From the NCBI RefSeq assembly GCF_001010945.1, contig NZ_LBHB01000003.1, positions 1-64,000 on the forward strand: a stretch of DNA of 64,000 nt, written 5' to 3'. Positions 39,974-48,854 of this stretch are shown piece after piece (position 1 is the stretch's first letter; every line of letters begins with the position of its first letter). Origin of the DNA: Aurantiacibacter luteus (GTDB taxonomy: Bacteria; Pseudomonadota; Alphaproteobacteria; Sphingomonadales; Sphingomonadaceae). A program made the position numbers and the translations under genes. The notes under the pieces are model-generated. The model had not been told where the DNA came from and made no database searches. It worked only from the letters and a program-made list of their open reading frames with translations.

Positions 39974-40453
39974 ATGCAACCGAACAGCGCGCTCGCCCGA
40001 TTCCTGCCCTATCAGCTCTCGCTGGCATCCAACGCCGTGAGCGGGCGGATCGCGATGGAGTATCGCCAGCGCTGGGGTCTCTCGATCCCGGAATGGCGGG
40101 TGATGGCGGTGCTCGGCGATGCCGGCGCGCTGACCCAGCGCGACCTCACCCGGCGCACGCTGATGGACAAGGTGGCGGTCAACCGCGCCTGCAAGGTGCT
40201 GGAGGAACGCGGCCTGGCGGCGCGCACGCCGAACGAGCAGGACGGTCGCTCGCACCTGCTCGACTTGACGGCGGAAGGTCACGCCATGCATTCGGAGATC
40301 ATGCCCCTCGCGCTGGAGATGGAGCGGCAGCTTTTCGAGGGTTTCAGCGGCGACGAGCTCGACCTCTTTCGCGCCCTGCTCGACCGCGCGCGCCACCAGG
40401 CGGACGGACTGTTGGACGATGATCTCTCGGGCGGCGGTTACGGCATCAAGTAG
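39974..40453 (+). CDS. MarR-family transcriptional regulator
   Basis: The 159-residue protein has the winged helix-turn-helix of MarR, with ALTQRDLTRRTLMDKVAVNR as the recognition region and the GLAARTPNEQDGRSHLLDLT wing. MarR proteins repress genes for detoxification or aromatic compound use. ATG 39974 has no strong ribosome site; a TTG two codons upstream is the alternative. Its target is not evident, and it is convergent with the small membrane protein gene at 40547. Confidence 0.92.
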   Translation: MQPNSALARFLPYQLSLASNAVSGRIAMEYRQRWGLSIPEWRVMAVLGDAGALTQRDLTRRTLMDKVAVNRACKVLEERGLAARTPNEQDGRSHLLDLTAEGHAMHSEIMPLALEMERQLFEGFSGDELDLFRALLDRARHQADGLLDDDLSGGGYGIK

Positions 40454-40546
40454 CTACGATCGCTTGGCACGCCCCGGCCAGCCCGTGTGCTCCATGAGCG
40501 CAGAGGGCTGACCGAGGCAACCGGACAAGTTCGTCGCAGGTGTTGG

Positions 40547-40828
40547 CTACAAGGCGAGTAGTAACAGGGCGCCAACGATACCGACGATCGCCGCGAGCAA
40601 CGCGTAATCCTTGGGCTTGAACCCGTCGATATCGCTCCGGAACTGCTCATAGCCCCTCGGGTGCCGGCTTGCCAGGCTGGCGACATCGAAGGCGCTCGCT
40701 TCCCGTACGAACCAGTGCTTGAGTTTGCCAAGCTCCGTATCGTCGACATCTGGATAGCGATTGAGCAGACGCTCGATCTCGTCGTAACGCGCGGAAGAGT
40801 TGGCAGAATCTGCCTGGATATTGGTCAT
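40547..40828 (-). CDS. C-tail-anchored small hypothetical protein
   Basis: The 93-residue product is soluble and charged up to about residue 72, then ends in one hydrophobic helix (YALLAAIVGIVGALLLLAL), so it is probably tail-anchored in the inner membrane. ATG 40828 was preferred over the GTG nine bases upstream because AGGTG lies about 6 bp before it. I do not recognise the family, but similar small proteins occur in sphingomonads. Confidence 0.65.
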   Translation of the reverse strand: MTNIQADSANSSARYDEIERLLNRYPDVDDTELGKLKHWFVREASAFDVASLASRHPRGYEQFRSDIDGFKPKDYALLAAIVGIVGALLLLAL

Positions 40829-40879
40829 TTGGTTCACCTGAATTGATAGGAAAATCGGCCCGCGGCGCGGGCCTCATGT

Positions 40880-41224
40880 TCAGGTGTTTTTCGGGGGCGC
40901 CCGTGATGGAGGGGTAAGGTCGCGCGGACTCGCGGGAGGCGGTCCGGTTTGCCGCGGAGGGGCCTCGAAACTGCCGGCTACGGCGGCAAGGGCTGTCGGC
41001 GGCAGCAGAGCGGGCGTGGGAGGATCGAAGGGCTGCACGGGCAGACCGTGATCCGTGGATAATCGCGGGGCGAGCACTGCCACTTCGATCGTCGTCGCAT
41101 CGAAGGCGGAGCCGCGGCGATCATCGTCGATAAAAGGCCGACTGGGCGTGGCCTGAAGCAGCGCTGCACAGATCAGGGTCAGCAGGCAGAAGCGAAAAAG
41201 GACGAGGCGCAAAAGCGAGAGCAC
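40880..41224 (-). CDS. proline-rich secreted hypothetical protein
   Basis: The 114-residue product begins with a membrane-targeting stretch (LLRLVLFRFCLLTLICAALL), then a mature part rich in Pro, Ala and Asp/Arg, largely disordered-looking, with no motif. GTG 41224 is the start; no strong ribosome site is visible. It lies 52 bp upstream of the tail-anchored protein on the same strand, so the two may share a transcript. Function unknown; it might be a non-expressed frame. Confidence 0.45.
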   Translation of the reverse strand: MLSLLRLVLFRFCLLTLICAALLQATPSRPFIDDDRRGSAFDATTIEVAVLAPRLSTDHGLPVQPFDPPTPALLPPTALAAVAGSFEAPPRQTGPPPASPRDLTPPSRAPPKNT

Positions 41225-41276
41225 CGGCGTCAGTTAGGGGGCGACTGCGGCGGCAACAAGGGCGGAACACTTGAAT

Positions 41277-41314
41277 TGAAAAGGCCCCGCGCGGTGCGCA
41301 CCGGCGGGGCCTTT
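41277..41314 (-). terminator. intrinsic terminator of the Tad/Cpa cluster
   Basis: On the minus strand, AAAGGCCCCGC (41314-41304) pairs with GCGGGGCCTTT (41290-41280), followed by a T-run. It lies 19 bp after the tadC stop and ends the cluster. The stem is flanked by A- and T-runs on both sides, so it could also work for the opposite strand. Confidence 0.88.
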
Positions 41315-41332
41315 CGATTGCTCGGTTCCGGC

Positions 41333-42361
41333 TCAGCCGCCGCTGTTGCTGCCCGGACCGTCGCCCGAAAAGGCATCCGAAATCGAGCAGGCCGCAGGGC
41401 CGAGAATGACGATGAACAGCACCGGTAGGATGAACAGGATCAGCGGCACGGTCATGATGGCGGGCAGGCGCGCAGCCTTTTCCTCGGCGCGCATCATGCG
41501 CTCGTTGCGGAATTCCGCGGAGAGCACGCGCAGGGCGGAGGCCAGCGGCGTGCCGTAACGCTCGGTCTGGATCATAGTCGTCACCACCCCACGCACGGCA
41601 TCGAGATCCACGCGGTAAGCGAGATTCTCGAAGGCCTGGCGACGTTCGGTCAGGAACGACAGTTCGATAGCCGTCAGCGCGAACTCGTCACCCAGCTCAG
41701 GGTAAGCACGGCCCAGCTCGCGGGCGACGCGGTTGAAGGCGGCGTCCACGGTCAGGCCGGCCTCGGCGCAGATCACCAGCAGGTCGAGTGCGTCGGGCAG
41801 GCCTTTCTGGATCGCCTTGGTGCGCTTGTTGGCGATGTTCTTGAGGTAGGTTTCCGGGCCTTTGTACCCGGCGATAACCAGTGCAGCAAAACCCATGAAA
41901 CGCTTGGTGCTGCCCCAGTCGGGGAACGTGTCGGTCCAATAGAACAGCACGACGCCGATAAGGCCGAAAACGACGGGCAGCACCATGCGCGCGAAGATGA
42001 TGACGACCGCCATCTCCTTGTTGCGATATCCGGCCTGCGCCAGCTTCTGCTGCACGTCCTTGACCTGGCTTTCCTGCAGGACCTTCATGCCCTGCAGCGT
42101 GTCCTTCATCTTTTCGGTCGTGTCGGTCTTGCGCACCAAGCTCTGGCGCTTCCTGGCCGAACTGGTGATCATGCCGGTCTTGAGTTCGGCGCGGCGGGCG
42201 TTCAGAGCCTTTACGCGCTTGGCCATCGGGTCCTTCACGGTTACCGCGGCATAGATGGCAAATACCATCGCCAGCGCCGCGATCCCGGCCAGGATCGAGC
42301 CCACGAGCAGGACATCGACGCCGAGCAGCGTGGGTCCGGTGGAGGGAGTCATAAGCAACAT
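41333..42361 (-). CDS. tadC: TadC, type II secretion system F family (Tad pilus platform)
   Basis: The 342-residue inner-membrane platform protein of the Tad/Flp pilus has a cytoplasmic T2SSF domain with the GLPDALDLLVICAEAGLTVD motif near residue 187 and membrane helices at both ends. TadB and TadC together form the platform on which the CpaF ATPase acts. I kept ATG 42361, which has a GGGGGA-like ribosome site; ATG 42352 is an alternative. It is the last gene of the cluster. Confidence 0.93.
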   Translation of the reverse strand: MLLMTPSTGPTLLGVDVLLVGSILAGIAALAMVFAIYAAVTVKDPMAKRVKALNARRAELKTGMITSSARKRQSLVRKTDTTEKMKDTLQGMKVLQESQVKDVQQKLAQAGYRNKEMAVVIIFARMVLPVVFGLIGVVLFYWTDTFPDWGSTKRFMGFAALVIAGYKGPETYLKNIANKRTKAIQKGLPDALDLLVICAEAGLTVDAAFNRVARELGRAYPELGDEFALTAIELSFLTERRQAFENLAYRVDLDAVRGVVTTMIQTERYGTPLASALRVLSAEFRNERMMRAEEKAARLPAIMTVPLILFILPVLFIVILGPAACSISDAFSGDGPGSNSGG

Positions 42362-42377
42362 TTCGTCCAGTCCCCCG

Positions 42378-43349
42378 TCAGATCTCGAAGCTGACCATCT
42401 TGGCCATGATGAAGGCGCCGATGCTCATCCACACCAGGCCGCCCAGCCCCGTCACGATCAGGCGATCGTCGGTAAAGAAGCCGCCGACGTATTCCGGATT
42501 GATCCAGTAGATCATGCCGAAGACGATGAAGGGCAGGGCGCCCACGATGTAGGCCGAAGCCTTGGATTCCGAGCTCATGGCGCGGATCTTCAACTTCATC
42601 TGCGCGCGCTTGCGCAGCACGTCGGCGAGGTTGGAAAGGGTTTCGGCCAGGTTGCCGCCCGTCTCGCGCTGGATGGCGAGCGTGATGACGAAGAATTGAA
42701 ACTCCGGTGTGCCGAGTTTGTCGGCGGTTTCCTGCAGCGATTCCTCCATCGTGCGGCCGATACGGATGCGTTCGACCGCGGCGCGGAATTCCTGGCCGAC
42801 CGGGCCGGGCAATTCCTGCCCGACGACGCTCAGCGTCTCGGCGACCGGCAGGCCGGAGCGCAGACCGCGCACGAGCAGCTCGATGGCATCGGGAAACTTG
42901 GCGTTGAACTGCGCGGTGCGGCGCTTGATGAAATTGCTCACCACCATGTGCGGCAGTCCGGCACCCACCAGTATGCCAATGCCCAGCGCCAGCGCGGGGG
43001 CGCCGGTCTTGAGGTAGAGCAGCAGCGTAACCACGACCGCGAGACCCGTCGACGCGTAGATATACTGCGACAGCGTCCACTTCTTGCCCGTGCGATTCAA
43101 CCGAACCTGCAGCGCTTCCAGCCGCGAGCCGGAGCCCGCCGCCCTGAACTGCTTGGGCTTGCGCGACGCGATGGCCTTTTTCAGCTGGCTTTCGACTCTG
43201 TCGGTGGTGCTTTCGGAATGGCGGTAGCGAACCGATTGCAAGCGCCGCTGACCTTCCTTGGTCGGGCTTTTCCCCGTCATTGCCAGATAGCCGAGGATCA
43301 TCAATCCCATCAGGCCACCGGCCACTAGGAGGAGTTGGATGATTGTCAT
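42378..43349 (-). CDS. tadB: TadB, type II secretion system F family
   Basis: The 323-residue protein is the second platform subunit. An N-terminal helix, a linker with KSPTKEGQRRLQSVRYR, two central helices and the T2SSF domain with FPDAIELLVRGLRSGLPVAE near residue 165 support this. It precedes tadC by 16 bp and follows cpaE by 83 bp. In the usual order, cpaF stands between cpaE and tadB; here that space is too small for it. Confidence 0.93.
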   Translation of the reverse strand: MTIIQLLLVAGGLMGLMILGYLAMTGKSPTKEGQRRLQSVRYRHSESTTDRVESQLKKAIASRKPKQFRAAGSGSRLEALQVRLNRTGKKWTLSQYIYASTGLAVVVTLLLYLKTGAPALALGIGILVGAGLPHMVVSNFIKRRTAQFNAKFPDAIELLVRGLRSGLPVAETLSVVGQELPGPVGQEFRAAVERIRIGRTMEESLQETADKLGTPEFQFFVITLAIQRETGGNLAETLSNLADVLRKRAQMKLKIRAMSSESKASAYIVGALPFIVFGMIYWINPEYVGGFFTDDRLIVTGLGGLVWMSIGAFIMAKMVSFEI

Positions 43350-43432
43350 GATCCGCCTTTTCTAACTACCTGGGTTCAATCGCGAGAGGTGGGGAAGTGG
43401 CGCGCGGCAAAGGGCCGCGCGCGCTGCCGCCC

Positions 43433-44737
43433 TTACTCGGCGGGTTCGGGGGCCGTCTCGGGGGTCGACTTCTTGACCGCGCCGCTCAGCAGCGACTTCA
43501 GGTCGAATTTGCCGAGGCCGCCGCCCTTCTTGCCGCTGTCCGCGAGGGAGGCTCCGCCGTCGTCGCTAACGCCCACGATGGTCTTTCCGATCTCGCGGAT
43601 CGGAGCGACCGTCTTCGAACCTTTGTTGGCCTCGATGAAGGTCTGGCCCAGCTTGGCGGCATTGGCCGCGGCCTTCTGGTCGAGCGCGATCTGGAAGTTG
43701 ATCTTGCGCTCGATCGAGGCTTCGAAGTCCGCCTTGCTGATCTCGGCCGCACCCGCCTGCATCTTGTTGCACACGATCATCGGGTGCGCGCCGGGGGCAT
43801 TGGCCTTGAGCCAGGAAAGAATGCGGATCGTGTCGCGCGCCGAGGCCAGCGTGAGCTCGGTGACCAGCGTCACCACGTTCACGTCCGTCAAGAGGTGCGG
43901 GAAGTTGATCAGCATGTTGCGCGGCAGGTCGATCACCGTCATGTCGAAGGCCTGCCGGAACTCCTCCTCCAGCTGAAGGAAGGCGGTGCCATCCGTCATC
44001 AGCGGGGAGTTGATCGGCGCCTCGGCCGACATGATCGCCAGGTTGTCGTTGGCGCGGATCATGGCGCGTTCGATGAACAGGCCGTCGATGCGGCTCGGGT
44101 TCTCGATGGCATCGGTCAGGCCGCGGCCGGGCTCGAGGTCGAGGCTGAGCGCGCCGGTGCCGAAGTGCACGTCGAGGTCGAGCAGCGCGGTAGACCGCTC
44201 GTGCTCGATCGAGAACAGCCATGCCAGCGAGGTCGCCAGCGTGGAGGCGCCGACGCCCCCGCGGGTGCCGACCACGGCCGTGGCGATGTGCTCGTGCTCG
44301 TGGTCGCCGCCGTCACCGCCGCGCGGGTTGGCGAACACCGCCTGCGCGTTGGTCAGCGCATCGCGCAGCTGGCTCGCCGACAGGGGCTTGAGCAGGTAGT
44401 CGTGGATGCCGCTCGAGAGCAGGTCGCGGTAGAGGCGGACGTCGTTCACTTGGCCGACCGCGATCACCACCGTGCCGGGTTCGCAGACCTCGGCAAGGGC
44501 GTTGATGTCGTTCAGCGGGTCGCCGCTTTCCGACAGGTCGACCATCAGGATCGCCGGGCTGGCCGAGATCGAGAGCGACTGGATGGCATTGCGCAGGCCG
44601 CCCTTGTTGCACTTCTCCGGCTGCCAGCCCATCTCGATCACGACCGGGCGCAGCACGTCCAGCGCGCTGTCGTCGCAGATGAAGGCGCTGAACGGCTCGC
44701 GATTGCCGAGCGGGCCGGGTTTCCACTGTGCGTTCAT
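43433..44737 (-). CDS. cpaE: CpaE/TadZ pilus localisation ATPase
   Basis: The 434-residue protein has an N-terminal receiver-like domain (residues about 15-130, MVDLSESGDPLNDIN region) and a ParA/MinD-type ATPase domain with the deviant Walker A VVGTRGGVGASTLA near residue 155 that is typical of CpaE/TadZ. It positions the pilus machine at the pole. Its tail (after about residue 390) is Lys/Gly/Glu-rich and disordered-looking. It follows cpaD by 3 bp. Confidence 0.92.
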   Translation of the reverse strand: MNAQWKPGPLGNREPFSAFICDDSALDVLRPVVIEMGWQPEKCNKGGLRNAIQSLSISASPAILMVDLSESGDPLNDINALAEVCEPGTVVIAVGQVNDVRLYRDLLSSGIHDYLLKPLSASQLRDALTNAQAVFANPRGGDGGDHEHEHIATAVVGTRGGVGASTLATSLAWLFSIEHERSTALLDLDVHFGTGALSLDLEPGRGLTDAIENPSRIDGLFIERAMIRANDNLAIMSAEAPINSPLMTDGTAFLQLEEEFRQAFDMTVIDLPRNMLINFPHLLTDVNVVTLVTELTLASARDTIRILSWLKANAPGAHPMIVCNKMQAGAAEISKADFEASIERKINFQIALDQKAAANAAKLGQTFIEANKGSKTVAPIREIGKTIVGVSDDGGASLADSGKKGGGLGKFDLKSLLSGAVKKSTPETAPEPAE

Positions 44738-44740
44738 GAC

Positions 44741-45406
44741 TTAGCTACCTCCTTCGGTGGATGCGACTTCGGGCAGCGCGCCGCCGCCGTTGCCGGTGGG
44801 GGTGGCGTTGCGATAGGCGTTGATCGCGCGGTTGGACGTCATGATGACCGTCTCGCCCGTGCCGTGCTGGCCTTCCAGCAGGTCTTCCGGATTGGCGATC
44901 ATCGCCGCCACGTTGGTGTTGACCGCGCAGCCGTAGCCGGTGGAGGTCTGGTTGCCGCGTTCGAAGCCGTACTCGTCGTCCCAGATCGGGCAGCCGGGCA
45001 CGTAGGCGATGGAGCGGGTCACCACGACGCGCACGTTGCCGGGGCTGACGTAGCCCTCGGTGACGGGGGCGGAATCGGCCAGCAGGAGGCCGAAGCGGCT
45101 GGCGACGGCGGCCACGGCGTTGCGGGTCGCCGGGTTGCCGACCGGATCGTCGATCGACACGCGGTCGCCGTAGCGCAGGTCCAGCGTCTCGAACCAGTCC
45201 GCCAGACGGGCCTGCTCGGGCACGCTGAGGCCGGCATCGCTGGTGGCGAGGTCGAGCGCGTAGTTGGCGCGCTCCACCACCGGTTGGTTGGTGCTGTCGA
45301 GCGACATGTTGTTGTCACCGGCGGTCATCGTGCCGCAGGCGGAGAGGGCAAGGCCGAGCGCGAGCGCAAGGGCCGATGCACAGGTGCGTTTGGTGCGGTA
45401 GGTCAT
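44741..45406 (-). CDS. cpaD: CpaD family pilus assembly lipoprotein
   Basis: The 221-residue product has a lipoprotein signal with lipobox LSAC and a CpaD domain (LADWFETLDLRYGDRVSID, VRVVVTRSIAYVPGCP, GCAVNTNVAAMIANPEDLL). CpaD is an outer-membrane lipoprotein that helps the CpaC secretin. It lies 5 bp after the cpaC stop and 3 bp before cpaE. Confidence 0.93.
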   Translation of the reverse strand: MTYRTKRTCASALALALGLALSACGTMTAGDNNMSLDSTNQPVVERANYALDLATSDAGLSVPEQARLADWFETLDLRYGDRVSIDDPVGNPATRNAVAAVASRFGLLLADSAPVTEGYVSPGNVRVVVTRSIAYVPGCPIWDDEYGFERGNQTSTGYGCAVNTNVAAMIANPEDLLEGQHGTGETVIMTSNRAINAYRNATPTGNGGGALPEVASTEGGS

Positions 45407-45411
45407 GTGCT

Positions 45412-47031
45412 TTACTCTCCGTTGTCGAAGCTGAAGCCGGGCAGCGCGGCGGCGCTGGCTGAGCGGGCGGGGGCGCCTTCCGGCGTCTGGCCCGCGGCGA
45501 GCGCCTGGGCGCTCTGGTCGGCGGCGCTGACGGCGGGACCGGCAGGCGCTTCGCCGGCGGCGCGCGGCATCGGGCGGCGGCCGCCCGTCTGGCCCGCGGT
45601 CTCGCGGCCGAGCAGGTACTGCTCGCCCGAGGCCGCAACGCCGAAGCCGTCGGTCGGCAGCATGATGTCGCGATCGTTCACCGGGCGCACCAGGTACGGG
45701 GTGACGACGATCACCAGTTCGGTCTCACCGCGGCGGAACTCGCTGGAGCGGAACAGGCTGCCCACGATGGGCAGGTCGCCCACGCCGGGAAGCTGGTCGA
45801 CGACCTGCTGCGAGTTGTTCTGCAGCAGGCCGGCGATCATGAAGCTCTCGCCCGAGCCGAGCTCGATCGAGGTTTCCGCGCGGCGGATGGTCAGCGCCGG
45901 GATCTGGAAGCCGTTGAGCACGACCGATCCTTGCGTCGAGAGTTCCGACACCTCCGGGCGAACCCGCAGCGAGATGCGGCCGTTCGACAGCACCACCGGC
46001 GAATATGCGAGGCTGACGCCGTAGTTCTTGTACTGCACCGTGGTGGTACCAAGGCCCTGGCTGAGCGGGATCGGGAATTCGCCGCCGGCGAGGAACTCCG
46101 CGGTCTCGCCCGAGAGCGCCACCAGCGTCGGTTCGGACAGCGTCGTGACCAGGCCGCGGCGTTCGCCAAGGTCGAGCGCAGCGCCGATGTCGAGGCCGAG
46201 AAACTCGCCGAACAGGCCGAGCGTGCTGCCCAGATTGGCGCCGGTGATGGCCGAGCCTTCCGCCGGGATACGCGGCGGGTTGGCGTCGGAGATCGGGAAG
46301 GCCGGGTTGAAGTTGGGGTTCGGGATCGTCGTCATGAGCGAATCCGGACCCGTGGCGAGCGGGCGCCCTGGGCTGAACACGCTGGGCGGACGGCCCTGCG
46401 CCAGTCCGAACTGGAACCCGTCCGTGGTGTCGATGGTGGCAAAGTTCGAGCTGATGTTGCGCACCAGCGAACGACTGACCTCGGCAAAACGCACCCGCAG
46501 CATCACCTGCAGCGGTGTCGCCATGCGCAGGCGCGAGATCACGTTCGCTTCGGGGCCGACGAAGGCCTGCACCAGCCGCTCGGCTTCCGAGGCATCCTCG
46601 GGGGCGCCCACGGTGCCGGTCAGCAGCACGGTGTTCGATCCCATCGTGGCGACCGAGATGTTTGCCTCGGGCATCGCCAGCGAAAGCATCTGGTCGACGC
46701 TGTCGATGTTCGATCCCACGCGCACGTTGGCCGACCAGATGATGTCGCCCGCCGCGTTGCTGGCGTAGATGGTGGTCTCGCCGCCCGAGAGGCCGAAGAC
46801 GTAAAGCTGGCGCTGCGACTTCACCTGGACGTCGGCGACGGATTCGTTGGCGACGAAGATGTCGGCCATGTTGCCGGGCACGGTCACCAGCTCGCCGCGG
46901 CCGATCGAGATCACGAGATCCTGGGCGGGAGCGATGGACTGGGCCTGCGCCGGGGTGGCGGCCGGCAGCACGGCGAGCGGCGCGAGGGCCACGGCGGCGC
47001 TGAGGACGGTCTTGACGAGACGGCTGGTCAT
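45412..47031 (-). CDS. cpaC: CpaC/RcpA Tad pilus secretin
   Basis: The 539-residue product begins with a signal peptide ending near AQAQS, an N-terminal pilus domain (residues about 35-110) and a BON-like segment, then the secretin domain (from about residue 260) with the VSLAYSPVVLSNGRISLRVRP strand and VDQLPGVGDLPIVGSLFRS, the secretin signature, near residue 425. It forms the outer-membrane channel. ATG 47031 has AAAGG 7 bp upstream; an open extension upstream lacks a signal peptide. The C-terminal 70 residues are Ala/Gly/Pro-rich. Confidence 0.94.
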   Translation of the reverse strand: MTSRLVKTVLSAAVALAPLAVLPAATPAQAQSIAPAQDLVISIGRGELVTVPGNMADIFVANESVADVQVKSQRQLYVFGLSGGETTIYASNAAGDIIWSANVRVGSNIDSVDQMLSLAMPEANISVATMGSNTVLLTGTVGAPEDASEAERLVQAFVGPEANVISRLRMATPLQVMLRVRFAEVSRSLVRNISSNFATIDTTDGFQFGLAQGRPPSVFSPGRPLATGPDSLMTTIPNPNFNPAFPISDANPPRIPAEGSAITGANLGSTLGLFGEFLGLDIGAALDLGERRGLVTTLSEPTLVALSGETAEFLAGGEFPIPLSQGLGTTTVQYKNYGVSLAYSPVVLSNGRISLRVRPEVSELSTQGSVVLNGFQIPALTIRRAETSIELGSGESFMIAGLLQNNSQQVVDQLPGVGDLPIVGSLFRSSEFRRGETELVIVVTPYLVRPVNDRDIMLPTDGFGVAASGEQYLLGRETAGQTGGRRPMPRAAGEAPAGPAVSAADQSAQALAAGQTPEGAPARSASAAALPGFSFDNGE

Positions 47032-47099
47032 TGTCTTGCCTTTCGGAGCGGTTCCGTTGGGAATGCGGGCGGGTGTGCGGTCAGCGATGGTCATGGCGA

Positions 47100-48197
47100 T
47101 CACTGCCCGCCCACGGTGCGGGCCATGCGGTTCATGCCGCCGGCCTGCCGGTCGAGCATGGCGCCGGCGCCGCGGTCGACGGTTTCCACCGTCACGTTCT
47201 GGCGGCGGCTGACGCGCACCGTCGGTCCCGAGGGAGCGGCGGGAGCGGAGGGCCCGCTGTAGATCACTTGCGGCGCGCCCTGGACCTGCGGCTGGGGAGC
47301 GGCGGGCGGCGGAGCGGCACGGGGCACCGAGCTGCGCTGGAAGCGCGACACGTCGCCGCCGGTGGTGAAGGTGGTGGCACCGTCCTGCGGACGCGACACG
47401 GCGCGGCGCAGCAGGGCTTCCTCTTCCTCCGCCGAGGCGTTGTCGGGCAGGTCCACCGACCCGGCGGCAATGGCCCGCTCCAGCTCGGTCTGGTTGTCGG
47501 CGATGGAGCGCAGCACCAGGCTGATCGTGCCGATGGTCTGGGCAACGGCGATCTTCTCGGCGATGCGCGGGGTGACTTCCATCGTCACCGTGCGGAAGGC
47601 GCGGACCACGGTGCGGCCGTCCTCGGTGGTGGAGGTCTCGGTCGACTGGTCGGTCGCCAGCACGCGCAGGTTGGTAAGGATGGTCTCGGAGGTACGCAGG
47701 TCCTCGCCGCCGTCCTCGGCGCCGAGGGTCTGGGTCAGCACCATGTCGACACGGTCGCCGGGGAAGACGAAGCCACCCACACCGGTCCGCGCGGAAACGG
47801 GAACGGTAACGGCACGCATGCCCGGGCCGAGCGCCGCGGCGAGGAAGCCGCGATCGCCGGGCGAGACGAGCGAACCCTGGGTGACCGGCTCGCCGGCGGT
47901 GATCGGATGGCGCACCACGGTGCCGAGCAGCTGCTCCATGTCGGCCTCGCCGTCGATGAAGTAGGCATCCTGCACCAGTTCCTGCGGCCACAGCTGGTAG
48001 GCCACGGCGTCGGCGGTGATGATCGTGCCGACCGGCAGGCTGCGCTTGGCCACGAGGACCTTGGGTCCCTGCGGCTCGACCGGCGCGGCCTCGGCCTGGG
48101 GAGCCGCGGCTCCGGCGAACATGCTCCGGGCGGCAAGCGCGGTGCCGATCGCGATGATCAGCGCGCCTACCAGCAGGATGAGCTTCTTCTTGTCCAT
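47100..48197 (-). CDS. cpaB: CpaB/RcpC pilus assembly protein
   Basis: The 365-residue periplasmic protein has one N-terminal helix (KKLILLVGALIIAIGTALAA) and a SAF domain (VLVAKRSLPVGTIITADAVAY, residues about 50-115) with the FVFPGDRVDMVLTQ motif of the RcpC/CpaB family. It binds peptidoglycan and helps the secretin. The C-terminal third is Pro/Ala/Arg-rich. ATG 48197 was chosen over an in-frame TTG three codons upstream. Confidence 0.93.
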   Translation of the reverse strand: MDKKKLILLVGALIIAIGTALAARSMFAGAAAPQAEAAPVEPQGPKVLVAKRSLPVGTIITADAVAYQLWPQELVQDAYFIDGEADMEQLLGTVVRHPITAGEPVTQGSLVSPGDRGFLAAALGPGMRAVTVPVSARTGVGGFVFPGDRVDMVLTQTLGAEDGGEDLRTSETILTNLRVLATDQSTETSTTEDGRTVVRAFRTVTMEVTPRIAEKIAVAQTIGTISLVLRSIADNQTELERAIAAGSVDLPDNASAEEEEALLRRAVSRPQDGATTFTTGGDVSRFQRSSVPRAAPPPAAPQPQVQGAPQVIYSGPSAPAAPSGPTVRVSRRQNVTVETVDRGAGAMLDRQAGGMNRMARTVGGQ

Positions 48198-48272
48198 GGT
48201 GCTCAAAGCCCCCTCAAAAGTGTCTTGGCTTAATGTTTCTGCCGGATACGGCGGAAATGGTTAAAATCGGGT

Positions 48273-48776
48273 TCACCCCGCGTAGTGCGTGATCGAGGCG
48301 GCGTTCGCCGGGTCGGGGAAATAGAAGCTGACGATGACCCACAGGCCCGCCATCGCGATGGCGACGCCGTAGGGAATGGCGAGCCTGTCCTTCTGCCGCC
48401 GCATCACGTGCCAGGCGGCGAAGACCAGCGTCAGCACGCCGCCCAAGAGCGCCATCATCACGACGAGCTTGAGGAACAGCGCGGGCTGGATCCACAGGGC
48501 GAGCGCGGTAAGCAGTTTCACGTCCCCGCCGCCCATCGCGCGCAGGGCAAACAGCACGGACAGCACGGCGAAGGTGGCCACGGCCACGCCCAGTTGCATG
48601 GCGACATCGGGCCACAGCGACAGGTCGCTCGCCCACCAGAACAGCGGAGCGCCCAGCGCGATGGCGCCGTTCAGCCAGTTGGCGATGCGGCGAGAGCGCA
48701 GGTCGGTGAAGGCCGCCACCAGCAGCGCGATTGCAAGCGCGGCAAGCAGACCGTATCTGATCGGATCGTCCAGCAT
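48273..48776 (-). CDS. cpaA: CpaA/TadV prepilin peptidase (A24 family)
   Basis: The 167-residue membrane protease has the two catalytic Asp motifs of the family: TDLRSRRIANW near residue 25 and GGGDVKLLTA near residue 82. It cleaves the leader of type IVb prepilins. It is the first visible gene of the minus-strand Tad cluster; no flp pilin gene precedes it in the intergenic DNA up to 48854. Confidence 0.93.
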   Translation of the reverse strand: MLDDPIRYGLLAALAIALLVAAFTDLRSRRIANWLNGAIALGAPLFWWASDLSLWPDVAMQLGVAVATFAVLSVLFALRAMGGGDVKLLTALALWIQPALFLKLVVMMALLGGVLTLVFAAWHVMRRQKDRLAIPYGVAIAMAGLWVIVSFYFPDPANAASITHYAG

Positions 48777-48854
48777 GTAGCCCCCAAATTCCCTTTGAGG
48801 CTCCGTGCTAGCGCGGATGGCTTACCAAAAAGTAACCACTGGCAGGAGGTTGAA

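Noticed and set aside
43397-46024. Long plus-strand frame over cpaE-cpaC
   Set aside because: Shadow of the real Tad genes on the minus strand; no ribosome site or family match.
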